From Chamaecyparis obtusa (taxonomy: Eukaryota > Streptophyta > Pinopsida > Cupressales > Cupressaceae), in contig BSBK01008836.1 in assembly GCA_027943335.1 (NCBI GenBank), positions 745,001-809,000 of the forward strand: a stretch of DNA of 64,000 nucleotides, written 5' to 3'. Under the pieces are notes generated by a model, which made no database searches, had not been told where the DNA came from, and saw only the letters and a program-made list of their open reading frames with translations. This document shows positions 1 to 12,076 of this stretch, in pieces; position 1 is the stretch's first letter; each line of letters opens with the position of its first letter. The translations under genes and the position numbers were made by a program.

Positions 1-2073
1 TCATTTAACCTTTTCACAATAATCACACCAACCAACCAAAGATCAGAAAAATCAATTAAACCTAATAAAATGATAATCATGCTCAATGGAAAGACTTATG
101 AATTCACGCCACCTCAACGAATTTAGAGAGGGCATAAATCATAAACTTGTCCACTATTTTAGGACAATAAAATGCCTTAGGTTGGGATTCAGACCTGAAT
201 GATATCTCCCCTCTCTTACCATTGAGACATTGTGATAGGGCAGATCATCCTGACTATTTTGGGAAGTCAATGTTCGTACTTGCAAACCTACAACATGCAA
301 TGATAGATATCGAGACATCATGTGGATCCCACAAGTAGGTAACTATGAGTCCTTCCCTCAATCACATCAAATACGTCAAACAAAAAGGTAAAACATACTT
401 GATAGTCATACACATGCAAATATGGGGTAAGTAACGTCATGAATATAAATGACATATTTAACCATATAAATAATCATCATCAAAGTAAATAACATCATCT
501 AACTATAAACATATGATATCTCATGACTATCCAATATAAAATCACCATATAATGTCATACATCCAAAATCACATAATAAAGCTGGAATAATCAACACACA
601 CATGAAAGTGGCCTAAAAGAGTTTGACAATATAAAAATTAAGAAGAAAACTATGGGTGGGCACTACATTCTTTCCAACAAGATTTAGTTTTTTCATTAAA
701 GGGGAGTCTTTTCCTACTAGCTCATATTCTTTCTCATATATATTTGTTAAAGCATATCGATAGTGTTATCTCTTTAATCATTTATATATTATAATTTTAT
801 TGAATATCTATCTATCTTGGCTATCCATGGAGGTGGAAACACGAAAATGTGGGTATATATTTGGAAAACTTTTATAAAATAGGCTCAACATTTTTCCCTT
901 TGTTACTCACGTACAGGTTTTGAGAGAAGAATAAAGTAGTGTGCTGGAAGCTTCTACCATCAGTAGTTTTTAAGATCTTATTTTCCCTTTCTTGTCTTTA
1001 TATTATTACATTTATAATTCTCTACACTCTTTGTCAGGATATCTAATTTTTTAGCACTATGTTTAGTTTTTTGGTCAACCTTATACCTTTCTATAATGTC
1101 CTCTATGCTCTATCCATACATGACATGTGCACACCACATTGGCATCCTAAATCTGCATTGTCATCTTAGACACACGTGTGTGTCCTAGACAAAGAGCTTG
1201 CAAAGCTTACCAATCACTCTTGGTGACCTCCTATGTCATTTCCTATAACTAGAATACTTTTATCATCTCATGTGTTTATTTGTTTAATATCTTTAATTAT
1301 ACATCTCGCTATTCATCATTTCATTTAATTAATCTTCCTAGCTCACTAGAGAAATAGTTAAGTGAGGCAGCATTAGACCATTTTTCCCTTGGGATTTCAA
1401 CATATTGAGGGTGGTGAATCCCCTGCTCTACATTTTGGTAAACTTGATGTGAGATATTTCATCTATAGTTCTAAATTTTATAAAAAAAATGTATTCAAGA
1501 AATTTTTAGAGCATTGTGAGGCTCTTTCTATGAGCTCAACAATCAAGACTACCTAGGAAATCATTGTGAGAAAGAATTCAAGAATGATTGTTCCTCCTTA
1601 CCATATGTTTATATGAAATATGGATCCTAATGATACTTTTGAGTCTCATTGTTTCCCTTTGACACTGAGAATCAATGCCACATCAAATTCTCAATCTAAT
1701 TCTCAACATACTAATTTGACAAACTCCTCTTTTGAGTCTCCTCCTACTACAAACCATGAGTCTTCTCTTACATTTATTTGTGACCATATTTAGAATCTCA
1801 AGGATAATTCAAGGGACTCTATACACTTTCTTAGCAAGAAAAATGTAACATTAAACTAGCTTTATTATCAATAATCTGGGAGAGAGGTTCATCTCATATA
1901 GAAAAGGCCTTAAGGTGTTGATGGCATTAAGCAAGATCAAGGGAGCATGTGTATATTCTCTTACTAGTTGGAGTTTTCATTGATTTCAACCCTATGATAA
2001 TTGTTGCAATTGTGAGATCTTGAGATGTGATGATATCATTGGTGATTGGGATGGAGCTAAGAGCTTGATATGA
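1..2073. other. Unassigned AT-rich flank, no gene recognised
   Basis: No open frame of useful length and no recognisable protein domain was found on either strand. The stretch 1380-1850 reads like decayed coding or retroelement DNA but shows no zinc knuckle, protease or polymerase motif. It ends where a TG-starting LTR begins at 2074. It is most likely old repeat sequence, which is inference. Confidence 0.5.
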
Positions 2074-2230
2074 TGTTGGAAACTACAATTGAAACAATTG
2101 TTATATTGTCATTGATGTCAAACCTTAATTGGTAAGACAACTTCTCTTTAGGAGAGTACCATATCTTTTTGATTGATGAAAAGGATTTGAAAAGAGGAGA
2201 TAAAAAGAGGACCTAAGGAAAGGTTGAGTT

Positions 2231-3721
2231 TGTTAGAATAACTGAGAGGGGGTTGAATTAGTTATCCATAGTCCCAAATTACAAAATGTATCACTTAAAA
2301 CAAATTCAGCTAAATTTTGCAGCTCAGTAAACAAGAATACTAAACTGTCTGTGTCTTTATCGATTATGAGTTAATTGCTTATAGAGATTACCGACCAAAT
2401 CAAATATGCAACATGTAAAGTATGATAGCCAAACAATCACCACATAAACACATAACACAAAAGATTTAACGTGGAAACCCTATAAAGGGAAAAACCACCT
2501 GGGACTGGTAACCCAAAATATTTTCACTCTTTTGAAGTGAGCTCAGTGTAGAGCCAACCCTATTAAAGGTTAAAAAAACACTGTAAGATGTGACCTTGTT
2601 AGAGGATTTAACACTAACAGTTATCGTCCAACCAAAATTCACTATGGGGTTGACAAGATAGCAATGTACATTCTATGAATGACATATAAGACTTTCAAGT
2701 CTACTCGGTTAAGAGATTTTATTTGTTTACAATGGTTAAACTAAAAAAGTAGGTGATCTGATTACAATACAACTTGACTTTGTAGATGTTTAGATCTATT
2801 TTAAGCTCATAAAAATCCTCTGTTTAATATTTCAATTCAGTTCTTCAATAATCAATAACTTATTGTCCCTCGGTAAATGCTCTCTAATGCTTGGTTAACT
2901 CTACAGTTTGGTTCTCCTTCAACTAGTCTAATCAGGCATGCATAAAGCAATGTTCACACGATATCTTTGTAGCCTCCTTCTTCTGGCATCCTTTGCACAA
3001 TGAAATCAATGTCTCTTAAATAGACAAGTAAACCATTTTATTTTCATCCATAATGTTTTTCCGCTTAATCTCCTTCATTAATTTTTTTGCTTAAACTTTC
3101 CTTGGCAGATGTGTCACTATCTCATTTTATTTCCATCCTTTAGATCTTCTTTGAATTTTGTTAGCTGTTGATCTCATAACAAACTTTATCTTCCACCTTG
3201 AAATCATACACTTTACAACTCATCAATTTCTGTCAGCTAAACTAATCATTTAGTTCTTTTGTCCATACTTGGTTAACAAAGAAATAAGTCAGTGAACACA
3301 AGCTCGATTGATACTGTCACTCGGTATACACTACACTGGCTCGGTGTATACAAGAATGCTTCATTAACTGACCACACTGCTTTGTAACATTTTTCTTCCA
3401 ACTTCATAACAAATTAATGCAACATAATCAAGTCAACAATATGAAGTCATAGACTCATCAATAAGTTACCAAGAGTATTCCTTATCCTCATCTGTCATAT
3501 CCATCTTCCTCCATGTAGATATCTTAGTTCTTCATCTTTTCTCTCCACTTTACAAATGTTTAGATATTTGCAACTAACATGATAAGTACTATCAAAACTA
3601 GTTGACATCAATGACAACATAAAGACTGATTTAATTATCTTACATATCCATTTAGTGCTCAGTGATCTCTTAATCACTTTGTAGTTCATCAATCAGGTTC
3701 TCAATTAGTTGTAGTTCATCA
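2231..3721 (-). repeat. Copia-1 3' LTR (full length)
   Basis: It begins TGTTAGAATAACTGAGAGGG on the plus strand and ends ...GTTCATCA just before the polypurine tract, giving about 1.49 kb with TG/CA ends. It matches 8438-9491 closely over its first kilobase. On the minus strand the LTR ends in AACA. It contains CTCGGT motifs at several places (for example around 3315-3350). No coding function; short open frames inside are chance. Confidence 0.85.
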
Positions 3722-3743
3722 ATATCTCCCTTTGGCATTGATG
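3722..3743 (-). promoter_or_regulatory. Copia-1 polypurine tract
   Basis: On the minus strand this reads CCATCAATGCCAAAGGGAGA immediately upstream of the 3' LTR. Its position matches the tract next to the Copia-3 3' LTR (CCATCAATGTCAATGGGGGA). This purine-rich run is where plus-strand DNA synthesis is primed in LTR elements. Confidence 0.7.
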
Positions 3744-4199
3744 GAAACTCAAGAAATATCATGAAATATACCATACTATGTAAGAAATACTATAAGCTCT
3801 CCCTAGCTTAATATGTTTAATCACTACGTTACATGACAACATTGCAAGTGCAGACTTTCTTCTATGGATTTGATCTTAGTAGCTTCTCAGATTATCTCTC
3901 CCTTAGATAGGTGTTCCAGTGATCTCCTTGGTTATCATATTGATTCATATTGTTTATCTCTCCCTTTGACAAAATGCCAAAGAAAATAAAATAAAACATA
4001 CAACTCTGCAATAGCTATGTAACTCTCTGTTGTCATGTGCATACAATGTATCTCTGTATCTCAGTATATCGATATGTAATTCTCTATTCTAGTTCCTCAA
4101 ATCTTTCACAACCTTAGATAGAATCCAATGTGTGAGCTATGTTGCATAAACATGAATGATCTTCTGATAAGAGTAGGTTGATGCAACCTCCAGATCACA

Positions 4200-5854
4200 T
4201 TAGTGACCGGTAATTAGGGGATGGACCCCAAGTCTAGTCCTCAAGTATTCAAAAGTTTCCTTTGGTAGAGGCTTTGTAAATATATCAACAACTTGCTCTT
4301 TTGATGTAACATATTCCAGTTTAACTTGCTTCTCCTATAATTTTTCTCTTAATTAGTGATACTTAATAGAAATATGCTTGGTCTTTGAGTGCATTATAGG
4401 ATTCTTAGAAATGTTTATTGCACTTGTGTTGTCACAATATATAATCACCAACTCAGTGATTACCTCGGTCATCCCTTCCAACACTTTCTTCATGTAAGTA
4501 ATATTTGAATAGTTTGTAGCAGCAACAACATACTCTACTTCGGCAGTAGACTAAGAAATACAAGGTTGTTTCTCACTTGTCCAAGTAACAAGTCTTTCAC
4601 CAAAGAAAAATGCTCCTCTAGTAGTACTCTTTCTGTCATCTATATTTCCAGCCCAATCTATGTCGATGTAGACTCTTAGTTTAAACTTGCCTTCCTTAGG
4701 ATACCATAATCCATAGTCCTCAGTTTTCTTCAGGTATCTTAATATTCTTTTTGTAGCAATCATGTGTGACTCGTTAGGATTTGCAAAAAATCTAGCAACA
4801 ATCCCCACAACATGTGCAATGTCTGGTCTACTATGTACTACATACATCAACTTACCAATCATAGATCGGTACAATGTCTAGTTTACCTCTGTAGTTTCAT
4901 TATCTTTAGTTAGTTTGCAACCTATGGCCATCAGTTTTCCAACTATTTTCGCATCTTCCATGCCAAATGTTCTCTGTACTTCCTTTATGTACTTGGATTG
5001 TGTGATGAAAATTCCATCATTCTGCTAAATAACCTACAAGCCTAGAAATAAATTAATCTCTCCAAACATAGACATTTCAAATTCTTTTCTCATCTCATCA
5101 ACAAATGATTTACATATGTGATCTTTTCCTCCAAATTAATATCATCCACAGATATTTCAGCAATCAAAATAGTGTCATCAAACTCTTCTTTCATATACAA
5201 ATTGTTATTTTCACTAGTTCTAACAAAACTAATACTTAACAAATAAGTATGTAGCCTTTAATACTAGGCTGTGGGTGCTTTCTTTAAACCATATAAAGCT
5301 TTATGTAGTCTACATACCATGTCTTTCTTGTTTGGATCAACAAACCCTTATGGTTGTTCTATGTAGACCTCCTCTTTTGGTATCCCATTCAGAAAAGTAG
5401 ACTTAACATCCATTTGATAAACTTTAAAATTCTTATGTGCTACATAGGCCAGTAACATGAAAAATCCTTCTAGTCTGGCAATAGGTACAAAAGTTTCACC
5501 ATAATCTATTCCTTCCTCCTATGCATAGCCCTTGCAAACTAGTCTAGCTTTATTCCTTGTAACCTCTCCATTTTCATTCAGCTTATTTTTGAAAATCCAT
5601 TTAGTACCGTTAACGTTTTTATCCTTAGGTCTAGGTACTAAAGTCCATGTCTTGTTTTTCTCTATTTGTTCTATCTCTTCATTCATTGCATTTATCCATT
5701 CTTCATTCTCCAATGCAACTTTAACATTTTTCGATTCAAACTCACAAACTAAGCATGTACCTTTCCTTAACTTACTTCTTGTCAACATGCCAACTTGCTT
5801 GTCTCCAATGATTTGGTTCTCAAGATGATGTCTTCTGACAAATCTTGCCAACAC
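4200..5854 (-). pseudogene. Copia-1 reverse transcriptase and RNase H relic
   Basis: Frames at 5519-5854 (N-terminal RT block, [18 protein letters not shown] and GTKWIFKNKLNENG) and 4551-4874 (RPDIAH, then an RNase H start with a DWAG-like segment) are joined by a region where RT motifs survive in pieces: a YQMDVKS.FLNG block near 5400 and YGLKKAP near 5300. The active-site box reads SVDD instead of YVDD near 5150. The C-terminal RNase H/tail (STAE, HSKTKHI, VDIFTKPLPK) runs to a stop at 4200. Several in-frame stops and at least one frameshift break it. In an intact element this enzyme copies the RNA genome in the capsid. Confidence 0.85.
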
Positions 5855-6885
5855 TTGATCTCTTCTTTATTGTTCATCCTGTTCAGGTTCATTCCCTTGC
5901 TTGGTAGCTCCTTCCTGATCATCAGTTTCTCTTTCCTGTTCCTCGGTGTTGTTTTTCTGATGACCAGTTGACACATTCTATGGCTTCGGTAGGTTATTTG
6001 GATGTTCAATGTAAGTGAATCTACCATAGTCTTCTGATTCCCTAGTGATTTCTTTACCCTGACATTAGTACTTTCAATCATTTTATTAGTAACTTTATTT
6101 AGACACTTATAAGATTTTATTTTAGTGGAATATCCAAGAAATATCCCTTCATCCCCTTTTGAGTCAAACTTTCCATTTCTTTCATCTTTCAGAATAAAAC
6201 ATTTTCTACCAAAAATTCTAAAGTAACTTATAGTCAGTTTCTGACCAAACCATAACTCATAGGGTGTTTTGTTTGTGTCCTTCTTCAATCGTACCCACTT
6301 CAAAACATATACAACTGTACTAACTGCCTCTCTCTAGTATGTCTGAGCCACCTTATTTTCTATCATCAGTGTCCTTGCACAATCAACAATTGATCTATTC
6401 CTCCTTTCAGTAATACCATTTTGCTGAGGTGTTCTCGGTGTTGAAACCTATCTTTTTATACCATGCTCATTACAATAGTTAGTAAATTCATCAAAAAGAA
6501 ATTCACCACCCTTGTTAGATCTCAAGCATTTCAGTTCTTTCCTAGTTTCTTTCTCTACTTTTTCTTTATACCATTTAAACATTTTAAATGCCTCAAATTT
6601 CTCTTTGAAGAACATTACAGACATCAATCTAGTGTAATCATGAACAAATAGAATAAAATATTTATCTCCATAGTAGCTATGTGTTCTCATGGGACCACAT
6701 AGGTCGGTGTGAACTAGTTCCAAAATTCTCTTTGTTGAATAGTCTTTACTCTTAAAACTAGATTTTTTCATCTTACCTTTCTGACATTGATGACACATTA
6801 CATGATCCAACTTTGTTAGGCTAGGCAGACCTCTAACCTTTTTCTTTCTACTTATCTTGATCATGTTATCAATGTTACATGACAT
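5782..6885 (-). pseudogene. Copia-1 integrase relic
   Basis: Frame 6448-6885 starts in the HHCC region (CHQCQKGKMKKSSF) and continues into the core with HTDLCGPM holding the first catalytic Asp, then a YTRLMSVMFFKEK block. The second acidic position reads LRSNKGGEF, so Asp is replaced by Asn. Frame 5782-6303 carries the C-terminal part (TPYELWFGQKLTISYFRIFGRKCF). The stretch between, which should hold the catalytic Glu, contains stops. The lost second Asp shows the enzyme could not work even without the stops. Confidence 0.85.
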
Positions 6886-7352
6886 AACCTTTTATGCCAT
6901 AACCATGCATCCTCATTTTTCATCATTAAATAGGAAAAATCAACATTGTCAAAATAAAACAAGTTACCTTTGGTTTGTACTCCTATTCCAACAAGTTTTC
7001 CTCCATCATCAAATATCTTTACCTTCTTACTCTCAAAAGATACTTGGTGACCTGAGTTGTTAAGTTGTGCCACACTTAGCAAATTTTAATTTAGTCCTTC
7101 TACCCAATAAGCATTATCACATCTTATTTTATCATTTATCAGTAAAGATCCTTTTCCTCTAACCATACATGGTGTATCATTACCCATTTTTATAGATCCT
7201 CCATTATATTGCTCAAGATGATCACATTTTTCTTCATCACCAGTCATGTGATGTGTACAACCACTATCAATGATCCATGTATCATTTTTATTAACCTTAT
7301 AAATGAGTGCTATCTCTACATACCTTTCTTCTTCCTCAGAATCATCCTTCAT
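6861..7352 (-). pseudogene. Copia-1 protease and pre-integrase segment relic
   Basis: Frame 7086-7352 contains TWIIDSGCTHHMTGD, the Copia aspartic-protease active site (D-S-G) in its usual context. A stop near 7083 separates it from frame 6861-7082, which has the pre-integrase segment LSVAQLNNSGHQV followed by AWLWHKRLCH, the start of the integrase zinc-binding histidines. In the family these are one continuous polyprotein. Confidence 0.85.
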
Positions 7353-7448
7353 CGCAACAAATACTACTTCAACATCATCATCTATATCAAAATTAGTATC
7401 ATTCTCTTCAGAAATGTAACATACCTTTTTTCCCTTATCATTGTTGTC

Positions 7449-8311
7449 TCAGTTATCCCAGTTGTAGTGTTGGTAACCTCTATTGCTTCTTCTCCCATAG
7501 CTTCCTTCACTAGATTGGTCTTTGTTTCTGTCATCTTCTTTCCTATTTGGGAATCTAGCAACAATATGACCAACTTCTTTGCAGTTAAAATGCACTAAAG
7601 GTAATTTACCCCTATATCTACCTTTATCTTTAGGTAATCTCCTAGCCATAAGAGCTTCAAGTTCATCAAGCTCATCATTAGTATTACTATCACTATCATT
7701 CTTATTATTTCTACTGCTAGATTTACCGATCTTTAAAGAAGACATAAAAGTAGATTCAATAGATGGTACAACACTATTATCAAAGTTGTTTAGCTCAAAA
7801 TTTGTTAGCTTACCAATTAGATTATCAATAGTGAGAGTACTGCCAAGTTTAGACCTCATTTCATGTATTGCAGATACTCTGATTGCATAAACAAGTAATA
7901 TGGTCCTTAGAATTTTTCTTACCATGTATCTTCTTCAATGATACCACTAGATCCTTTGATAGCATTAACTACCTCCTTTATTTGGTTTGTATACTGCACT
8001 ATATTTTTTCCTTCTTTCATTTTCATATCATCGAATCTCCCTCTTAAACTTTTAGCTCTGGCTCTTTTCAGATTTGCATCACCACTATAAACTTGAGCAA
8101 GTTTATCCCACATTTCCTTAGAGGTAAGGCAATCCTTGACATCTTCAAATTCAACATCTGATAGAGAAGTAGTAATCTCCATCATAGTAACATTATACTC
8201 ATGTCTATCTCTTAATTGATCAAGAGTCAAAGGTCCTGTAGGCGGTGCTAAGTAGCCATTATCCAATAGGGTGAGGGAAGAATTCCCAATCCCAAATATA
8301 TGAAGTCTCAT
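7449..8311 (-). pseudogene. Copia-1 gag relic
   Basis: Frame 7919-8311 matches the Copia capsid family, with LTSKEMWDKLAQVYSGD followed by a basic stretch. Frame 7449-7925 continues with a Ser/Asp-rich linker and the zinc knuckle FNCKEVGHIVARF, where the first and last Cys of CX2CX4HX4C are both replaced by Phe. The knuckle would normally bind RNA. The two frames overlap by a few bases, showing a frameshift near 7922. Confidence 0.85.
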
Positions 8312-8423
8312 TCAGCTTTTCCATATTGTAAAGTTGTCCTTGTTTAGCTTTGGCACTTCTCTCTTATACATTTTGTGATCTTTATGTTGAAGTCCTTAAA
8401 AATCTATTCCAAGCAACCAATAT

Positions 8424-8435
8424 GCTCTGATACCA
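8424..8435 (-). other. Copia-1 primer-binding site for initiator tRNA-Met
   Basis: On the minus strand this reads TGGTATCAGAGC, two bases inside the 5' LTR. It is complementary to the 3' end of initiator tRNA-Met, the usual Copia primer, and fixes the orientation of the element. Confidence 0.9.
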
Positions 8436-8437
8436 AT

Positions 8438-9491
8438 TGTTAGAATAAATGAGAGGGGAGTGAATTAGTTTTCCACAGTCCCAAATTACAAAATGTATCA
8501 CTTAAAAGAAATTCAGCTAAATTATATAGCTTGGTAAACAAGATTACTAAACTGTCTGTGTCTTTACCGATTACGAGTTAATTTCTTATAGAGATTACCG
8601 ACCAAATCAAATGTGCAACATGTAAAGTATGATAGCCAAACAATCATCACATAAACACATAACACAAAAGATTTAACGTGGAAACCCTGTAAAGGGAAAA
8701 ACCACCTGGGACCGGTAACCCAAAATATTTTCACTATTCTGAAGTGAGCTCGGTGAAGAGCCAACCTTGTTAAAGGTTACAAAACACACTGTAAGGTGTG
8801 ACCTTGTTAGAGGATTTAACACTAATAGTTATCATCCAATTAACATTCACTATGGGCTTGACAGGATAATAATGTACATTCTATGAATGACATATAAGAC
8901 TTTCAAGTCCACTTGATTAAGAGATTTTATCTGTTTACAATGGTTAAATTGAAATAGTAGGTGATTTGATTACAATACAACTTGACTTTGTAGATGTTTA
9001 GATCTATTTTTAGCTCATAATAATCCTTTGATCAATATTTCAATTCAGTTCTTCAATATTCAATAACTTAGTATCCCTCGGTAAATGCTCTCTGATGCTT
9101 GGTTAACTCTGTAGTTTGGTTCTCCTTCAACTAGTTTGATTAGGCATGCATGAAGCAATGTTCACAAGATATCTATACAGTCTCCTTCCAACATCCTTTG
9201 CACAATGAAATCAATGTCTCTTAAATAGACAAGTAAACCATTTTCTTTTCATCCATTAGATTTTTCCACTTAATCTCCTTCGTTGATTTTGTCGCATAAA
9301 CTTTCATTAGCAGATGTGTCACTATCTCGTTTCATTTCCATCCTTTAGATCTTCTTCAAATTTTGTTAGCCATTGATCTCATAACAAAATTTATCTTCCA
9401 CCTCAAAATCATACACTTTACAGCTCATCAATTTTTGTCGGCTAAACTAATCATTTAGTTCTTTTGTCCATACTCGATTAACAAAGAAATG
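8438..9491 (-). repeat. Copia-1 5' LTR, truncated
   Basis: It starts TGTTAGAATAAATGAGAGGG and is collinear with 2231-3721 up to AACAAAGAAAT at 9491. About 440 bases of the outer (promoter-side, U3) end are missing. Instead the sequence runs into purine-rich repeated flank. The promoter end of the element is therefore gone. Confidence 0.85.
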
Positions 9492-10659
9492 TGTTGGTGA
9501 TAACAAGAGGAGATAACAAGAGGACCTAAGAAAAGTATTGAAAAGAGGAGATAAAAAGAGGACCAAAGGAAATGTTGAGTTATGTGATACTTCAATAGGT
9601 ACTTGATTAGTTGGCACATTGAAAAGGTAATGTGTTGTTTATCTTTAACACCAAGTGAAGAAGAAAGAATGGAAACATAGGCTTAACTAAGAAAAAGTGA
9701 AGAAATTTAGTTTAATCTGAGTGATGCTAGTGTCGACCAAGTGCTAGTATAAGTTGAGAAAATCTAGTGTTGACCGAGCATCAGTAATTTCTGAGTGAGA
9801 GATAATTAACCGAGTAAAGTTTTAGCGACGACTGAGATATCTAGTAATGATCGAGGAGATGAACATAGTATTGACCGAGTGTCAGTAATTTACAGTTTGA
9901 GAAATAATTGAGAATCCTAATTGACATACTTGAATTCTTGGGTAATGTAAAATGTGTTGAAACTATTAATGAATGGCATGGAGCATTTAATGCATGGTAA
10001 ATAGTTTTATTATGGATTCAAAGAGAAGTTTGGAGATGTATCTAGAAGAAAAAGAAGGAGAAAAAAATGATGAAAGGATTCGATGAATCTGACTTAAACC
10101 TAAGATCTAAAGAAGAGATTAAGCAAAAAAAGATTAATCTACCAGATCAAGGAGGTATAAGGATGACCTAATTTTGAGGTTACAGTATGAGTGGAAGAGG
10201 TTGATTTTATTGATTGATGAATCTAAGTAGAAGGCTAAGGTGAAGCTGTAAAGAGCTAAATAGAGTTGTGGTGATTGCTTGAAGAGAATCTTGAGTAGAT
10301 CAAAGATGGAGATGGAAATGAAGGTCAATTAGTAAATCAACATATGAGCAAGTTGGATTTGTATTTAAAAAGTGAGTTGTATATTTTAGATCATAACCTA
10401 ATGTTACTTTCTAACCATTATATAAGTCTAAATCCTTTAATCAAGGTTTACCTAACAATCATTGTGTAAACCCTTTAATCAAGGTGACATTATGATGGAA
10501 TGTTCTTAAGCCCTCTAACCAAGCCACTCTTAATAGGGTGATTAAATCCTTTAATTGGGTCACACCTAATAGTGTGTATTGTAAACTTTTAACAGGGTTG
10601 GCTTCTCACATAACTTACTTCAGAAGAGTGAAAATCAGTAGCATGTTACAAGTGGTTTT

Positions 10660-10710
10660 TGTTAAGATTAACAAGGCAGTACTTTCCTGATTAGTCACCA
10701 CAAGCTAACA
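10660..10710 (-). repeat. Copia-2 3' LTR reduced to 51 bp
   Basis: The sequence keeps the first 20 bases (TGTTAAGATTAACAAGGCAG) and the last ~30 bases (ending CACCACAAGCTAACA) of the 510-bp partner LTR. Everything between is missing. The junction falls at a CAG present at both deletion ends in the long copy. The target duplication still abuts it, so the ends are genuine. Confidence 0.85.
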
Positions 10711-10727
10711 ATCTCCCACTTGGTGAG
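10711..10727 (-). promoter_or_regulatory. Copia-2 polypurine tract
   Basis: On the minus strand this reads CTCACCAAGTGGGAGAT directly upstream of the short 3' LTR, the expected place and composition for plus-strand priming. Confidence 0.7.
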
Positions 10728-10852
10728 TGATCAGTATCCACACTATACTAAAAAACCTCCCACTTGGAGACTGATCCTGTAGCAATACCGCTACCCACAT
10801 GAGGCTCCCACTGAATTGAACCACCTTGGACTCAGCTGTTCCTTTATTTTGT

Positions 10853-12043
10853 TCAGTCTAGAAGACCAACTGAAGCTGAACATGAGTTCAACTTCTCCCT
10901 TGTTACTACCTTTGTAAACATATCTGCTGGATTATCATCAGTATGAATCTTTTCCAGCCTCAACTGTCCATCATCCAAAACTGATCGAATGAAATGGTAC
11001 CGCAACTGTATGTGTTTTGTCTTTGAGTGCAAAGCAGAATTCTTTGCAAGATGAATGGCACTTTGGCTATCTGTATGTAGAAAATTATCCTTTTGTGGAT
11101 GTCCCAATTCTTCCATGAAGAATTGAAGCCATATCATCTCCTTGGCTGCCTCTGTAGCAGCAACATACTCTGCCTCTGTAGTGGATAAAGCAACCACCTT
11201 TTGTAGTCGAGAAATCCAACTCACTGCTATCCCACCAACAGTAAATATATAACCTGTAGTACTCCGCCTGCTATCTATATCTCCTACCAAATCTGAGTCA
11301 ACATAGCATTTTACAGTAGTAGTAGAACCCCCAAAGTGTAAACACTTACTGGATGTGCCTCTCAAATATCTGAGAATCCATTTGACTGCATTCCAATGCT
11401 CAATACCAGGGTTACTCATATAACGGCTAACGACTCCCACTGCGTGTGCAATATCTGGCCTAGTACATACCATAGCATACATTAAGCTCCCTACAGCTGA
11501 AGCATAAGGTACCTTAGACATTTTAGTCTCTTCTTCTAGTGTCTTGGGACACATATCCTTAGTCAATTTTAGATGACCAGGCAAAGGTGTGCTGACAGCT
11601 TTGGCATTTTCCATAGAGAAACGTTGCAACACCTTCTCAATATAATTAGCCTGAGATAGAGCCAATTTCTTATTTTTCCTATCTCTACAAATTTTCATAC
11701 CAAGGATTTGTTTTGCTGCCCCCAAATCCTTCATAGCAAAAGATTTTGCTAACTGTTGTTTCAACCCCTTAATGTGATCCATGTTAGACCCAGCTACAAG
11801 CATATCATCAACATATAAACATAAAATAATGTAGCTGTCATCATCCAACCTCTTAAAATAAACACAATGGTCAGAATGACACCGACTATATCCATGCCTA
11901 TTCATAAAAGTGTCAAATTTAATATACCATTGCCGAGGTGCTTGCTTCAAGCCATATAAACTTTTCTGCAATCTGCACACCAAATTCTCCTTACCCTTGA
12001 CCTCAAATCCTTGTGGCTGAACCATATATATTTCTTCATCCAA
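10853..12043 (-). CDS. Copia-2 polyprotein, segment 3: reverse transcriptase C-terminal part and RNase H
   Basis: This 396-residue frame continues in phase from the segment that ends at 12077. It opens with EEIYMVQPQGF and has the RT box [11 protein letters not shown], the active site LYVDDMLVAGS (YVDD at residues 77-80), RPDIAHAVGVVSRYM, then RNase H with CYVDSD, RRSTTGY, STTEAEYVAATEA and HSKTKHIQLRYHF, ending near NPADMFTK. All expected Copia RT/RNase H landmarks are present. The only defect in the frame is the TAG just upstream at 12044-12046, so the start Met is merely the first one after that stop and not a true initiation site. Confidence 0.92.
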   Translation of the reverse strand: MDEEIYMVQPQGFEVKGKENLVCRLQKSLYGLKQAPRQWYIKFDTFMNRHGYSRCHSDHCVYFKRLDDDSYIILCLYVDDMLVAGSNMDHIKGLKQQLAKSFAMKDLGAAKQILGMKICRDRKNKKLALSQANYIEKVLQRFSMENAKAVSTPLPGHLKLTKDMCPKTLEEETKMSKVPYASAVGSLMYAMVCTRPDIAHAVGVVSRYMSNPGIEHWNAVKWILRYLRGTSSKCLHFGGSTTTVKCYVDSDLVGDIDSRRSTTGYIFTVGGIAVSWISRLQKVVALSTTEAEYVAATEAAKEMIWLQFFMEELGHPQKDNFLHTDSQSAIHLAKNSALHSKTKHIQLRYHFIRSVLDDGQLRLEKIHTDDNPADMFTKVVTREKLNSCSASVGLLD

Positions 12044-12076
12044 ATCACCATGAAGAAAAGCTGTTTTAACATCAAG

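Larger units (their letters stand above)
2231..9491 (-). mobile_element. Copia-1, degenerate Ty1/Copia LTR retrotransposon
   Basis: On the minus strand the order is truncated 5' LTR, initiator tRNA-Met primer site, gag, protease, integrase, reverse transcriptase, RNase H, polypurine tract and 3' LTR. This is the Copia order, with integrase before reverse transcriptase. It sits inside LTR-H. The left flank ends GAGTT. The right flank has lost the outer third of the 5' LTR and carries a repeated copy of the left-flank sequence. Numerous stops and frameshifts make it non-functional. It resembles Copia-3 in protein sequence and organisation, so they probably belong to the same broad lineage. Confidence 0.9.

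Noticed and set aside
2069..2073. TATGA before LTR-H as a target duplication
   Set aside because: No matching TATGA follows the proposed right end near 15677.
8424..8435. TGGTATCAGAGC as part of a tRNA gene
   Set aside because: Only the primer-complementary 12 bases are present, at the correct distance from an LTR; no cloverleaf around it.
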